A stretch of 29,053 nucleotides of DNA, from positions 1-29,053 of IMG/VR virus record IMGVR_UViG_3300031999_000154; one strand, 5' to 3'. Source of the DNA: a virus. The notes beneath the pieces are model-generated. The model had not been told where the DNA came from, did not search any database, and was given only the letters and a program-made list of their open reading frames with translations. This document shows, in pieces, positions 1-6,931 of this stretch. A program made the position numbers and the translations under genes. Position 1 is the stretch's first letter. Each line of letters opens with the position of its first letter.

Positions 1-1304
1 AAAAGATCCGCAATTAAATATGTTGATGTTAGCCATTTAATTGTCTGTACGCCTATTTCTGTGAGAATAACAGCCAACCCTGCGATGGTTTTAGCTATGT
101 CAAGAATAGATGGTCCTACTTGCTGAAATATGTCACGAATACCACTTATGATGCCAGCGATCGCGTTAAGCCCATCTCGAAGCGTCCCACTAGAAACAGT
201 CCATTTAAGAAATTCCACTACCCCACGGGCCAAATCACCGACAAGACCAGCAAGTTCTCCAGCCAATCCTTTCATCGCATCCCAGGTTTGATTGACTAGA
301 TTTCTATTTTCTTCCAACCATGCCCCGGCCCGACCAAGCGCATTGACAAACCTTTCCCCAAAGTCTGTCACCGCCTTTACCAGATCATCAAACACATTCC
401 CCATTGCAGTCACAATTGGTGTAAACGCTGGAGAAATAGTGACTGAACCAGCAACCCTATCAAGTTTCAAGAATTCCTGCTGGACCGAAATCATAAAGTC
501 TTTCAAACGGTCCTGGGCCGGTTTGAACATTTGCCCAAAGGTCACTTGCAATGTTTCTTTGAGGTTAGAAAGCGCCACTTGCCACGTTTTCGCGAGCTCT
601 CCACCCGCTGCAATAAACGTCTCTAACTTATTAAAGATATACTCAAAGAATTTATCGCCACCCTGGGCCTTCATGTTCCGAATCTCAGCGTTGGTAATCC
701 CCAACGCACGAGACACGCGGGAGTGGATGTTAATAGTGCCTTCGAACAACGACCGAATTTCTTCGTTGAACTGCTCGGTGGGCATATTGAGGGCGGTCGC
801 AGCCTGGACCACACCAATCGTCAAGACCCGAATTTGGTCCAGCGTCATCCCTGCTCGTGACCCGGCAGCAACCGCTTGCTGGAATGCCGTCACTAATTGC
901 TGAGTCGTTGCGACCGTTTCGAGACCAGCAATCTGTAACAAGCGAACTTGCCGAGTAGATTCTTTCAAAGACAAGGTTACCGCTTGGGTCGCATCTGCCA
1001 TACGGCCTTGACTACTTACAAAGTCGTAGTTCGCCGCCATGACAGAGGCCACACCTATCTTGGCAATTTCAATAACGGAGTTGAATTCAACGCCTGCACG
1101 AATAGCGCCGGTGATCCCTTGCCAAGCGGCAAAGAAGGAAGCGGCTTGGATGGCAAGTGACGCGAAGCTGAACCCGGTACTGGCTGCCGCACCGGTAAGG
1201 GAATGGAGACCTTTGTTGACCTTAGCAAATTCAGCAGATGCTAGATCAACTACACGAATCACAATAGCCAGTTGTCCGGCAGGACTACCCCCCATAAGTG
1301 CCAT
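1..1304 (-). CDS. tape measure protein, N-terminal part (runs off the window)
   Basis: The first 434 codons of a long open frame that is still open at position 1, so the C-terminus is missing. The ATG at 1304 has GGAGG five bases upstream and begins right after the frameshift extension of the tail chaperone gene. The protein is Ala/Gly-rich and mostly helical, with hydrophobic stretches near residues 36-67 and again at the window edge (ILDIAKTIAGLAVILTEIG). The middle resembles the helical core of lambda-type tape measures. The family sets tail length and is scaffolded by the chaperones encoded just upstream. Position straight after a G/GT-type chaperone pair is the classic siphophage order and is the main support. 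Membrane-active or lytic domains, if present, would lie outside the window. Confidence 0.9.
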   Translation of the reverse strand, partial: MALMGGSPAGQLAIVIRVVDLASAEFAKVNKGLHSLTGAAASTGFSFASLAIQAASFFAAWQGITGAIRAGVEFNSVIEIAKIGVASVMAANYDFVSSQGRMADATQAVTLSLKESTRQVRLLQIAGLETVATTQQLVTAFQQAVAAGSRAGMTLDQIRVLTIGVVQAATALNMPTEQFNEEIRSLFEGTINIHSRVSRALGITNAEIRNMKAQGGDKFFEYIFNKLETFIAAGGELAKTWQVALSNLKETLQVTFGQMFKPAQDRLKDFMISVQQEFLKLDRVAGSVTISPAFTPIVTAMGNVFDDLVKAVTDFGERFVNALGRAGAWLEENRNLVNQTWDAMKGLAGELAGLVGDLARGVVEFLKWTVSSGTLRDGLNAIAGIISGIRDIFQQVGPSILDIAKTIAGLAVILTEIGVQTIKWLTSTYLIADL

Positions 1305-1316
1305 GAAAACCTCCGG

Positions 1317-1643
1317 CTATCGTTTTTGTTTAGCCTGATATTCTTCGTAAGTAGCCACTTCGTCTGATAAAATCCGTATGGCTTTGACATACCACATGGA
1401 CTGATCGAACCACCCGCCAGCTACCGGAAGAATATTCCGCTGAAACAATCCATAGAGCTCCAACATAGTTGTAGTATCTTGCGTGACCAATGCCACCGGA
1501 CACCGATATAAGTTTTCCCCATCAATCGTAAAAACAGGAACCGGAGCAGGTTCCTTACAACCACGTTCTACTTGCTGAGTGGGGGAACAGGCAGAACATT
1601 TATACTTGATTTCTCCTGTAAGAAAGCCCGCTCCGATTTTTAG
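1317..1643 (-). CDS. -1 frameshift extension of the tail assembly chaperone (GT-like)
   Basis: An open frame of 108 codons in the -1 frame relative to the upstream chaperone gene. It has no early start codon and no ribosome binding site of its own; its first ATG lies more than half-way through. It is joined to the upstream gene by the slippery site at 1643-1649, giving a predicted fusion of about 233 residues (2017-1643, then 1643-1317). The extension contains cysteines in the pattern YKCSAC, then RGC, then RCPVAL, possibly a small metal site. In lambda and many siphophages the short form (G) and the shifted form (GT) bind the tape measure and tube protein during tail assembly. The TAG at 1319-1317 lies 12 bases before the tape measure ATG. 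Confidence 0.85.
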   Translation of the reverse strand, partial: LKIGAGFLTGEIKYKCSACSPTQQVERGCKEPAPVPVFTIDGENLYRCPVALVTQDTTTMLELYGLFQRNILPVAGGWFDQSMWYVKAIRILSDEVATYEEYQAKQKR

Positions 1644-2017
1644 TTTTTTACTTCGTCCTTGGTCGGTCGGGTCTGCTCCGTAATAGCGTTAGTCAATTCC
1701 CGCCGCCACTCGGGCCGGAGGTAGTCCCACCGTCGAACATCTTTCTTGTCAAAGGCGACCACCCCACCCGCTTCATTGAGCAAATTGTCCCATCCGACCA
1801 ATCCCATATCCAGCACCTTGAGCACATGACTGCCACTGTTGATTTGCATAGTGCCTTCAGCGCCCAATTTGACCGTGGACATGCTGTCTTCAAGCTGTGC
1901 CAATTCTCGGGCACTCAGCACTTTGAGATGGAATACTGTCTGTTCTTCCACTGGCAGCTTGCGGTCCTCTTCCAACACGTAGTCAAACGCCCGAGATGGA
2001 TCAATTGCTTTGGCCAT
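1640..2017 (-). CDS. tail assembly chaperone, short form (G-like)
   Basis: A 125-residue protein beginning MAKAIDPSRAF, acidic and charged, with the DRKLPVEEQTVF stretch typical of tail chaperones of HK97-like siphophages. GGGAGG six bases before the ATG is a strong ribosome binding site. It lies between the tail tube gene and the tape measure gene, where this family is found. The zero frame ends at TAA 1642-1640, directly behind a slippery heptamer, so the gene makes both this short product and a longer shifted one. The family coats the tape measure during tail assembly and is absent from the finished virion. Confidence 0.85.
   Translation of the reverse strand: MAKAIDPSRAFDYVLEEDRKLPVEEQTVFHLKVLSARELAQLEDSMSTVKLGAEGTMQINSGSHVLKVLDMGLVGWDNLLNEAGGVVAFDKKDVRRWDYLRPEWRRELTNAITEQTRPTKDEVKN
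1643..1649 (-). promoter_or_regulatory. -1 ribosomal slippery heptamer A AAA AAC
   Basis: Read on the minus strand, the last sense codons of the chaperone gene are GTA AAA AAC, followed at once by TAA. This places A AAA AAC exactly in the X XXY YYZ register needed for a -1 slip. An AAGGA sequence (1660-1656) lies a few bases upstream and could act as an internal Shine-Dalgarno stimulator, as at dnaX. I see no convincing stem-loop immediately downstream. Confidence 0.85.
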
Positions 2018-2040
2018 GCAACACCTCCCTTTCTTGAGCT

Positions 2041-2075
2041 GTGGGGTGCTAAGAGCTACCCCCCTAGCACCCCAC
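2041..2075 (-). other. 11-bp stem-loop ahead of the chaperone gene
   Basis: A perfect 11-bp inverted repeat (GTGGGGTGCTA and its complement) with a 13-base loop, between the tail tube terminator and the chaperone ribosome binding site. No T-run follows it on the minus strand, so it is not a standard intrinsic terminator. It would be at or near the 5' end of any chaperone transcript and may act as a processing or stability element. Confidence 0.6.
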
Positions 2076-2086
2076 CAGTCCGAGTG

Positions 2087-2111
2087 AAAAAGAGGGGCAT
2101 CGAAGCCCCTC
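2087..2111 (-). terminator. intrinsic terminator after the tail tube gene
   Basis: On the minus strand GAGGGGC, a six-base TTCGAT loop and GCCCCTC form a 7-bp GC-rich stem followed directly by five T. It sits 31 bases after the tail tube stop. A second, smaller stem (CGGGGT with ACCCCG, 2115-2132) precedes it. It probably lowers transcription of the chaperone and tape measure genes relative to the abundant tube protein. Confidence 0.85.
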
Positions 2112-2142
2112 GAACGGGGTGTTTCTACCCCGGTTGTTGGGT

Positions 2143-3069
2143 TTAGGTAATGGCGATGGACAGTTCGTCGTCGCCCGTATTCATGGCGCAGGCAAAGCCC
2201 AAGGTTCGCACACTGATGCCATTGCGATCCGCATCCGTCAACTCGCGGAACTGGGTCTTTGGGGCCGAGAGAGTCACGATGTTCCCAGCCGCTCCGGTCA
2301 GTGCCAACGACAGGGAACCCAAGGTGCCTGCCGTCCAGATGCCGTAGTAATCGGCATTGGCAACCAGATCCATTTCCGGATCCACCGTACCCTTGGGGTC
2401 ACGCCCGGTAATCAACGCAGAAGTGATCCCCTGGGCATTATTGGCACACTGACGCAGGGCGATGGTATTGCCCATGTCCAGATCAAACGAAGTGTAGCAG
2501 GGGTTTTCCGTGTGGATCGTGAAGATGTTATTGCCCATCATGCCAATTGGCACAACAGACGAGAAGGTGATGGGGGTGGGAGTGACAGCGTCAGTGACCG
2601 TGTCCAACACGCCTTGGAAATCCATCTCCATCATAACCGGTTCGCCAATCTTACCAGAGAAGCGCACGTTCCCCCGCATGCCCTTCCCCTTGAAGCACAC
2701 GCCGTCATCGTACACTGCCATTGTCAGACTGGGAATGGAGCTACTGGCCGGGAGGTAGGTCACTGATGTGGATGAAACGATGTTCTCTGCGAACCCACAG
2801 GCTCGCAGATACTTGCCCCAGTCTGGAGCTCCCCCAACCGTCCCGCTGCCCCGCAACTCAGTGCGGAACGTCACCTGGAATGGCCGCGTGCCATGGACCC
2901 CAGGCCCCCGTGACAAGGTACTCCGAACAAAGTCACGCTCAAACCAGTTGGCAGGCGTGACAATCTTCGGTTCGTACACCAGAATCCCACCATCGGCATT
3001 TGTCAGGGTTTCCCCTGTACCCTCAATCGCTTCAACCTTTGCCAGAACGCAGCGTTTCCGAATTAACAT
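2143..3069 (-). CDS. major tail tube protein
   Basis: A 308-residue protein beginning MLIRKRCVLAKVEA. It resembles the siphophage tail tube family I recognise from the LIRKR start, a central segment like RGSGTVGGAPDWGKYLRACGF (split over residues ~70-95), repeated DG/GN turns, and a C-terminal half containing ITGRDPKGTVDPEM and GAAGNIVTLSAPKTQF. The family forms the hexameric rings of the non-contractile tail tube. A very strong GGAGGAGG site lies about six bases before the ATG, fitting a highly expressed structural protein, and a terminator follows the gene. No sheath gene accompanies it, which argues against a contractile tail. Confidence 0.9.
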   Translation of the reverse strand: MLIRKRCVLAKVEAIEGTGETLTNADGGILVYEPKIVTPANWFERDFVRSTLSRGPGVHGTRPFQVTFRTELRGSGTVGGAPDWGKYLRACGFAENIVSSTSVTYLPASSSIPSLTMAVYDDGVCFKGKGMRGNVRFSGKIGEPVMMEMDFQGVLDTVTDAVTPTPITFSSVVPIGMMGNNIFTIHTENPCYTSFDLDMGNTIALRQCANNAQGITSALITGRDPKGTVDPEMDLVANADYYGIWTAGTLGSLSLALTGAAGNIVTLSAPKTQFRELTDADRNGISVRTLGFACAMNTGDDELSIAIT

Positions 3070-3289
3070 TGGAATCCTCCTCCTTCTTCTCGTGGGTTGT
3101 TATTTGAGGCTTGAAATACCGTTGCCGTTTTCGTTCCACAATAATTTGTTCTGGATTCTCCGCCACATGGTAATCTGGTTCTGGAGGTACAACCAACGTG
3201 CCATCGGGATTCAGTTCACGACCATATATGTCGTAGGTGTGACTTCCTCCATCACGAACGGTAAACGACTGCCGATGTTGCTCTGCCAT
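3032..3289 (-). CDS. small unknown protein before the tail tube gene
   Basis: An 85-residue protein starting MAEQHRQSFTVRDGG. I chose ATG 3289 because AGGAG lies seven bases upstream; the more upstream in-frame ATG at 3337 has no comparable site. The protein is polar and charged, with a KKEED-rich end that overlaps the start of the tail tube gene by 38 bases, so the two are probably translationally coupled. I do not recognise the family. Its place between the methyltransferase cassette and the tube gene may mean a minor tail or accessory role. Confidence 0.6.
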   Translation of the reverse strand: MAEQHRQSFTVRDGGSHTYDIYGRELNPDGTLVVPPEPDYHVAENPEQIIVERKRQRYFKPQITTHEKKEEDSNVNSETLRSGKG

Positions 3290-3349
3290 TTTACGACTCC
3301 TGTCTGTGCCATAGCATACCACATGGCATTTTACCATTAAATGAGTTTC

Positions 3350-4102
3350 TTACCGATAAGCAAAAAACCATCCAAGCCACTTTTGCGCGGGGCCAGGAAT
3401 GACCTCTACCTTGGTGAATCCGTTCATGAGTAACAACGTCTTCAAGGTATCAGCCGTATAGGCCACATGCCCATCTACTTTTGCACAATCAGGAATGAAT
3501 GGTTTGTGGGCTTGTTCAGGCAGCACCTTCGCCATATTTGGCCCACCAATCTCATGATACTCCCCAACGATACTGTCCACCCAAAATAATTTATTGGAGG
3601 TCAACAGAATAGGCCACTCTGACCCTTCACAATCAATTTTTATCATGTGAACCCGTTCCAACCCGTAGCTGGTCACTTCTTCCAAGATGGTATCTAATGG
3701 TATAGTCGGTACTACCTGCCCCTGCGGTGGACCCCACAACACATTTCCCCCTCCAGTCCATTTCAGATCTTCTGACGGTTGAAATGTCAAAGTCTTTGGC
3801 CCTTTGCCGTCAGACCGCCAGACCGCTGCACGCCGAATAGCCGCCTTGCCTTCTAGCCGATAATTCCGCAAGTTGTACAACGCCGCTTCATAGTTCCCAT
3901 GGTCCACTTCATATCCAAGCACCAATGACGCCCCAGATTGCAACGCCTTATACATGAATGACCCGCAGTGCGCTCCAACGTCTAATACGATACTATTTGC
4001 TGGTAACTGATCAGGAAGCCGGTACTCGTTATTAGTGACCACAGCCCGAAAATTTGCTTCATCTTCCGTTCCTGGTCGAAACATAAATGAATGAGGAGTC
4101 AT
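3350..4102 (-). CDS. FkbM-family SAM-dependent methyltransferase
   Basis: A 250-residue class I methyltransferase. Motif I is IVLDVGAHCGSF (residues ~38-49), followed by an acidic ribose-binding position in GYEVD (63-67). The FkbM hallmark IKIDCEGSEWPIL is at about 154-166. FkbM-family enzymes commonly methylate hydroxyls of sugars, in O-antigens, glycolipids and natural products. It is the last of three methyltransferases following a glycosyltransferase in a tight row and starts ten bases after the previous stop. I infer a role in modifying a glycan made by the same cassette; protein methylation cannot be ruled out. Confidence 0.85.
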   Translation of the reverse strand: MTPHSFMFRPGTEDEANFRAVVTNNEYRLPDQLPANSIVLDVGAHCGSFMYKALQSGASLVLGYEVDHGNYEAALYNLRNYRLEGKAAIRRAAVWRSDGKGPKTLTFQPSEDLKWTGGGNVLWGPPQGQVVPTIPLDTILEEVTSYGLERVHMIKIDCEGSEWPILLTSNKLFWVDSIVGEYHEIGGPNMAKVLPEQAHKPFIPDCAKVDGHVAYTADTLKTLLLMNGFTKVEVIPGPAQKWLGWFFAYR

Positions 4103-4112
4103 GACCTGTCCT

Positions 4113-4679
4113 TTAGCGTTGTGGTTTCCAGATCAAAGTTCGCATATGCTCCCGACGTTCTACAGAATACTGTGCAGCAAATTCCTCAACAGCCTTTCGT
4201 GCCCCTGGCAGGAAAAACCAATCATCACACACAATGGCGGCATTCGGCTCTAGTCGATCCGTTTCAACCAACCATTGAAAGACTTGCCGATGGGATTCAT
4301 ACAGATCTGGGTCTAAATAGATCAAAATAAATTTGATCCCCAACGGGAACAACGGCATGGTGTCTGCGAAGCGGCCCACGATTGGCGTGATATTTGGGTA
4401 GTCCACAAACATTTCTGGGAACGGTACTCCTGGTGTAAATCCGCCAGGACACATCAAGCTGGGAGGATCTACGGCTGAATCAGCAGTAAAGTCTTCAGCC
4501 GGGAGGCCACAGAATGTATCAAACGCATAGACCGGTCGGCCATAACAGGCAAGCTGTCTGGTACTCCCCCCATCGAATACCCCAAATTCTGCAATAGACC
4601 CAGGCAACTGCATACGTTCTACCATCAGCTTGTCGAACACTGCTCTATGATCAGAAATTGGTCCCGGAAGTGTTTTCAT
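4113..4679 (-). CDS. TylF/macrocin-type O-methyltransferase
   Basis: A 188-residue protein with the family's signature segments: EFGVFDGGST (31-40, SAM binding), YAFDTFCGLP (51-60), YLDPDLYES (121-129) and CDDW (151-154). Acidic residues in the last two match the metal and substrate site of the family. Known members (TylF, MycF) are metal-dependent sugar O-methyltransferases, and relatives occur in surface-glycan loci. It is somewhat shorter than typical members. The start is three bases after the stop of the preceding methyltransferase, so the genes form one translational block. Confidence 0.85.
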   Translation of the reverse strand: MKTLPGPISDHRAVFDKLMVERMQLPGSIAEFGVFDGGSTRQLACYGRPVYAFDTFCGLPAEDFTADSAVDPPSLMCPGGFTPGVPFPEMFVDYPNITPIVGRFADTMPLFPLGIKFILIYLDPDLYESHRQVFQWLVETDRLEPNAAIVCDDWFFLPGARKAVEEFAAQYSVERREHMRTLIWKPQR

Positions 4680-4682
4680 GAT

Positions 4683-5189
4683 TTACCTACAGGCTGTGAT
4701 ATACAAACTGGTATGACAGCGCGGCGTCCCAGTTATAGACAGCACCGTCATTCCCCGTTCCTCCAGTAATTGACGCAAATACTTACGGGTGAATCCCATC
4801 TTGTGGTACCCACCAGGATAATCCCCGACTCCATACACATGTTTCCCTAACTGCTCGTCTGACCACACTGGGTCTTTTCCTGTTTGCAGAATAAACCGAG
4901 CCAGGGCTTCTAGGTCTGGTGTTTCCAGATGCAGAATACCCCCAGGCTTGAGCAGACGAATCCAATCGTCTAACAGCCTACGGGTTTCATGCTGCCCAAA
5001 GTGCTCTAAGATTTCCAATGCCCATACTTCCTCAGCAGATTCCCACTCAAAATAATCTTCTACGTTAATTACGTCTCCACGCAAAAAGATAATTCCAGGT
5101 GGTGGAGTGAGATTTCGCCAATCAAAATTGATAACCCCATCTCCTTTCCAGTCTTCTCCACACCCTAGATTTATTCGTAGTAGTTTCAT
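4683..5189 (-). CDS. class I SAM-dependent methyltransferase (Methyltransf_11-like)
   Basis: A 168-residue Rossmann-type methyltransferase: RINLGCGED at 5-13 (motif I), NFDW at 21-24 (acidic SAM ribose contact), EILEHF at 59-64 and RLLKPGG at 78-84. Domains of this kind occur in sugar, lipid and small-molecule methyltransferases, often inside glycan loci, so the substrate cannot be read from sequence. The start ATG overlaps the glycosyltransferase stop (ATGA), indicating translational coupling. With its two neighbours it makes three unrelated methyltransferase families in a row. Confidence 0.85.
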   Translation of the reverse strand: MKLLRINLGCGEDWKGDGVINFDWRNLTPPPGIIFLRGDVINVEDYFEWESAEEVWALEILEHFGQHETRRLLDDWIRLLKPGGILHLETPDLEALARFILQTGKDPVWSDEQLGKHVYGVGDYPGGYHKMGFTRKYLRQLLEERGMTVLSITGTPRCHTSLYITACR

Positions 5190-6361
5190 GGTCGCATGTC
5201 CTTTAAGGTAGCAAGCACTTGGTCTACTGTATCACTTCCAAAGCATGTTGAGTATTTTCGACTATGAGGGGCCTGGGGAAGTGTTTCCTGATGCTTCCAC
5301 GGACAGGATGGTTTTTGATACTTATTTGCCAAACATGGGGTCGCACAGGCTTGAATACACCGAGCGGTTGGATAATACTTGGCGCGTTGACTTTTTCCAT
5401 CTAAGAAGTTAAAGATTCCTACCACTGGCTTCCGCAGAATACCTGCCCAATGAAATGCAGATGAATCTACAGAAAACACCGCATCAGCCACTGCAATCGC
5501 GGCCCCCATTTGCCGAATAGTTAAATTCATCAATGTCTGCGGACCCAGGTCTTGATGATGGAGATAATAGACACTCCAATGCTGTGTGGCTTGCAGAGCC
5601 ACATCTGCATGCCACGCATAACTCCGACTATCTGCTCCCGAAAAAGGTGCAATGAGTAACACAGGTTTTCGGGCCTTGGCAAAGCGACCTTTGGCTTCTT
5701 GAATTTCTTCTGGAGTCAGCACAATACACGTTCGGGGATTCTGCACTTTCAGGCCGATGAAGTGTGCCCAGATTTCTAACCGGTCTTTCCATTTCAACCC
5801 ATAGTTGCCGTCATATGATCCATACCATTGTTGGAGGTATTCATAGGCGGCACAGCATTGAGAAATATCTTCTACTAAATCGTAGTCTTTCCACACAGTA
5901 GATTTTCTACAATGAGTGGCATTGGTGTTTGGAGCATAGTTTGCCCCAAGATCTGATTCATTGAGCCACCACTGCCGATTGGCAATAACCCCACTTCCAT
6001 CAAACAACGATTGATAAAAACTTGGCACCGCGTAGTCCACATGAATTTCTGGAAATTGATCCTTGAGCATAGGAAACAATTGGGTTTGCACCAACACATC
6101 GCCCAAGCCACCCAAACGTCGTTCTAAGAGGAGTTTTTCACCGGGACGAAGATCATGGAGAGAAAATCGGAGCCGTGGTGGGTTGTAGGCAACTTCCTGT
6201 ACTTTCCATTTCTGTTGACTAATCGCAGTTTCTTGATCTTTCGTATAAATTATGACCTGCGAACCAGATTGGTATGTCTTTGGTGGAACTGACAACACGT
6301 ATCCATTCCGAACAAAAAATGCGCGTGGTTCTACCATTGTGTCTGTTTTAGTGAGCATCAT
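5186..6361 (-). CDS. GT9 (heptosyltransferase)-like glycosyltransferase with an N-terminal phage module
   Basis: A 391-residue protein from ATG 6361, chosen because GGAG lies eight bases upstream; a GTG at 6370 is too close to that site. Residues ~14-57 are a small module that also forms the N-terminus of the 8299-8691 product. From about 80 onward it looks like a GT-B enzyme of family GT9: RRLGGLGDVLVQTQLFPML near 82-100 (N-lobe glycine loop) and FSVDSSAFHWAGILRKPVVG near 296-315 (the D-S-x-x-H-W-A donor-site segment of heptosyltransferases). The C-terminus has a cysteine cluster (CIQACATPC, then PSCPW). GT9 enzymes classically add heptose to LPS core; the donor and acceptor here are unknown. 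The gene begins the cassette, 15 bases after the tail terminator gene. Confidence 0.8.
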   Translation of the reverse strand: MMLTKTDTMVEPRAFFVRNGYVLSVPPKTYQSGSQVIIYTKDQETAISQQKWKVQEVAYNPPRLRFSLHDLRPGEKLLLERRLGGLGDVLVQTQLFPMLKDQFPEIHVDYAVPSFYQSLFDGSGVIANRQWWLNESDLGANYAPNTNATHCRKSTVWKDYDLVEDISQCCAAYEYLQQWYGSYDGNYGLKWKDRLEIWAHFIGLKVQNPRTCIVLTPEEIQEAKGRFAKARKPVLLIAPFSGADSRSYAWHADVALQATQHWSVYYLHHQDLGPQTLMNLTIRQMGAAIAVADAVFSVDSSAFHWAGILRKPVVGIFNFLDGKSQRAKYYPTARCIQACATPCLANKYQKPSCPWKHQETLPQAPHSRKYSTCFGSDTVDQVLATLKDMRP

Positions 6362-6376
6362 GCAAGACACTCCACA

Positions 6377-6835
6377 CTAGGAAACCGTATAGGGGTCACC
6401 TTCTACGGTCCGATAATGAACGGTAAAGATGGTGTGCGTAGCAGCGAGTACATCTATCGGAGTGTCAAGATAGATGCTGTGCTCTGAGAACAATGTATCA
6501 ACAGCCAATCCCCCACGGGTCTTATCCGCAAGTAAGGCTACTTCTAAATCTGCTAGTAAGCCATTAACCTGCACACTCAGATCATCGTCCCCAGACCGAA
6601 TCCACGCCTGAATGACAATAACCAATTCTTTGGTCATCAGCGGATTTGGTCCTTGAGTTAGCCGTTCTGGCATTTCAAAAATAAAAAGTGCTGGAAACTC
6701 TAGGTTTTCTAGTAACGGAGTGACACGGGTTCGCTCAACCTGTCTGACTGTGAAATTATACACATCTCCTTCTACGATAGTTCGTAGCGCGGCTTCTATA
6801 TTCTGCAAAATGCGTTCGCGAACTGATTGTCTCAC
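6377..6835 (-). CDS. tail terminator / tail completion protein
   Basis: A 152-residue protein starting at GTG 6835, with AAGGGG eight bases upstream. The pattern is that of siphophage tail terminators (lambda U / HK97-like): an N-terminal helix (RERILQNIEAALRTIV), a central FPALFIFEMPE strand pair, ELVIVIQAWIRSGDDDL, then LLADLEVALLADKTRGG and a C-terminal TIFTVHYRTVEGDPY strand. The family caps the finished tail tube and joins it to the neck. Its position after connector and gp10-like genes fits. The glycosyltransferase cassette follows immediately. Confidence 0.75.
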   Translation of the reverse strand: MRQSVRERILQNIEAALRTIVEGDVYNFTVRQVERTRVTPLLENLEFPALFIFEMPERLTQGPNPLMTKELVIVIQAWIRSGDDDLSVQVNGLLADLEVALLADKTRGGLAVDTLFSEHSIYLDTPIDVLAATHTIFTVHYRTVEGDPYTVS

Positions 6836-6856
6836 GGTCGTTGCCCCTTAAAATAA

Positions 6857-6926
6857 TGCGGGGTCGGGAGTCGAACCCGCTGATTCCGGTGCATGAGCCG
6901 GTGAGCCGCCGTTGCTCCATCCCCGC
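6857..6926 (-). tRNA. atypical tRNA-Met(CAT)-like sequence
   Basis: A cloverleaf can be drawn on the minus strand: a 6-bp acceptor stem (GCGGGG with CCCCGC), TG, a perfect D stem (GAGC with GCTC), a 4-bp CCGG anticodon stem closing an eight-base loop CTCATGCA with CAT after T, and a CGGG-TTCGACT-CCCG T arm with a standard T loop. The irregularities are the eight-base anticodon loop, a four-pair T stem, an A-A mismatch at the base of the acceptor stem and no encoded CCA. It could be a real phage tRNA, a decaying one, or a tRNA-like RNA element. It fills the only gap between the gp10-like and tail terminator genes and lies on the transcribed strand. Confidence 0.6.
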
Positions 6927-6931
6927 ATAGA

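Noticed and set aside
292-903. 203-codon plus-strand frame at the left end
   Set aside because: It is antisense to the tape measure frame, which is open over the whole interval and continues the operon.
6857-6926. tRNA-like sequence as an integration attachment site
   Set aside because: No integrase or lysogeny gene is nearby and it lies in the middle of a structural operon, a poor place for attP.
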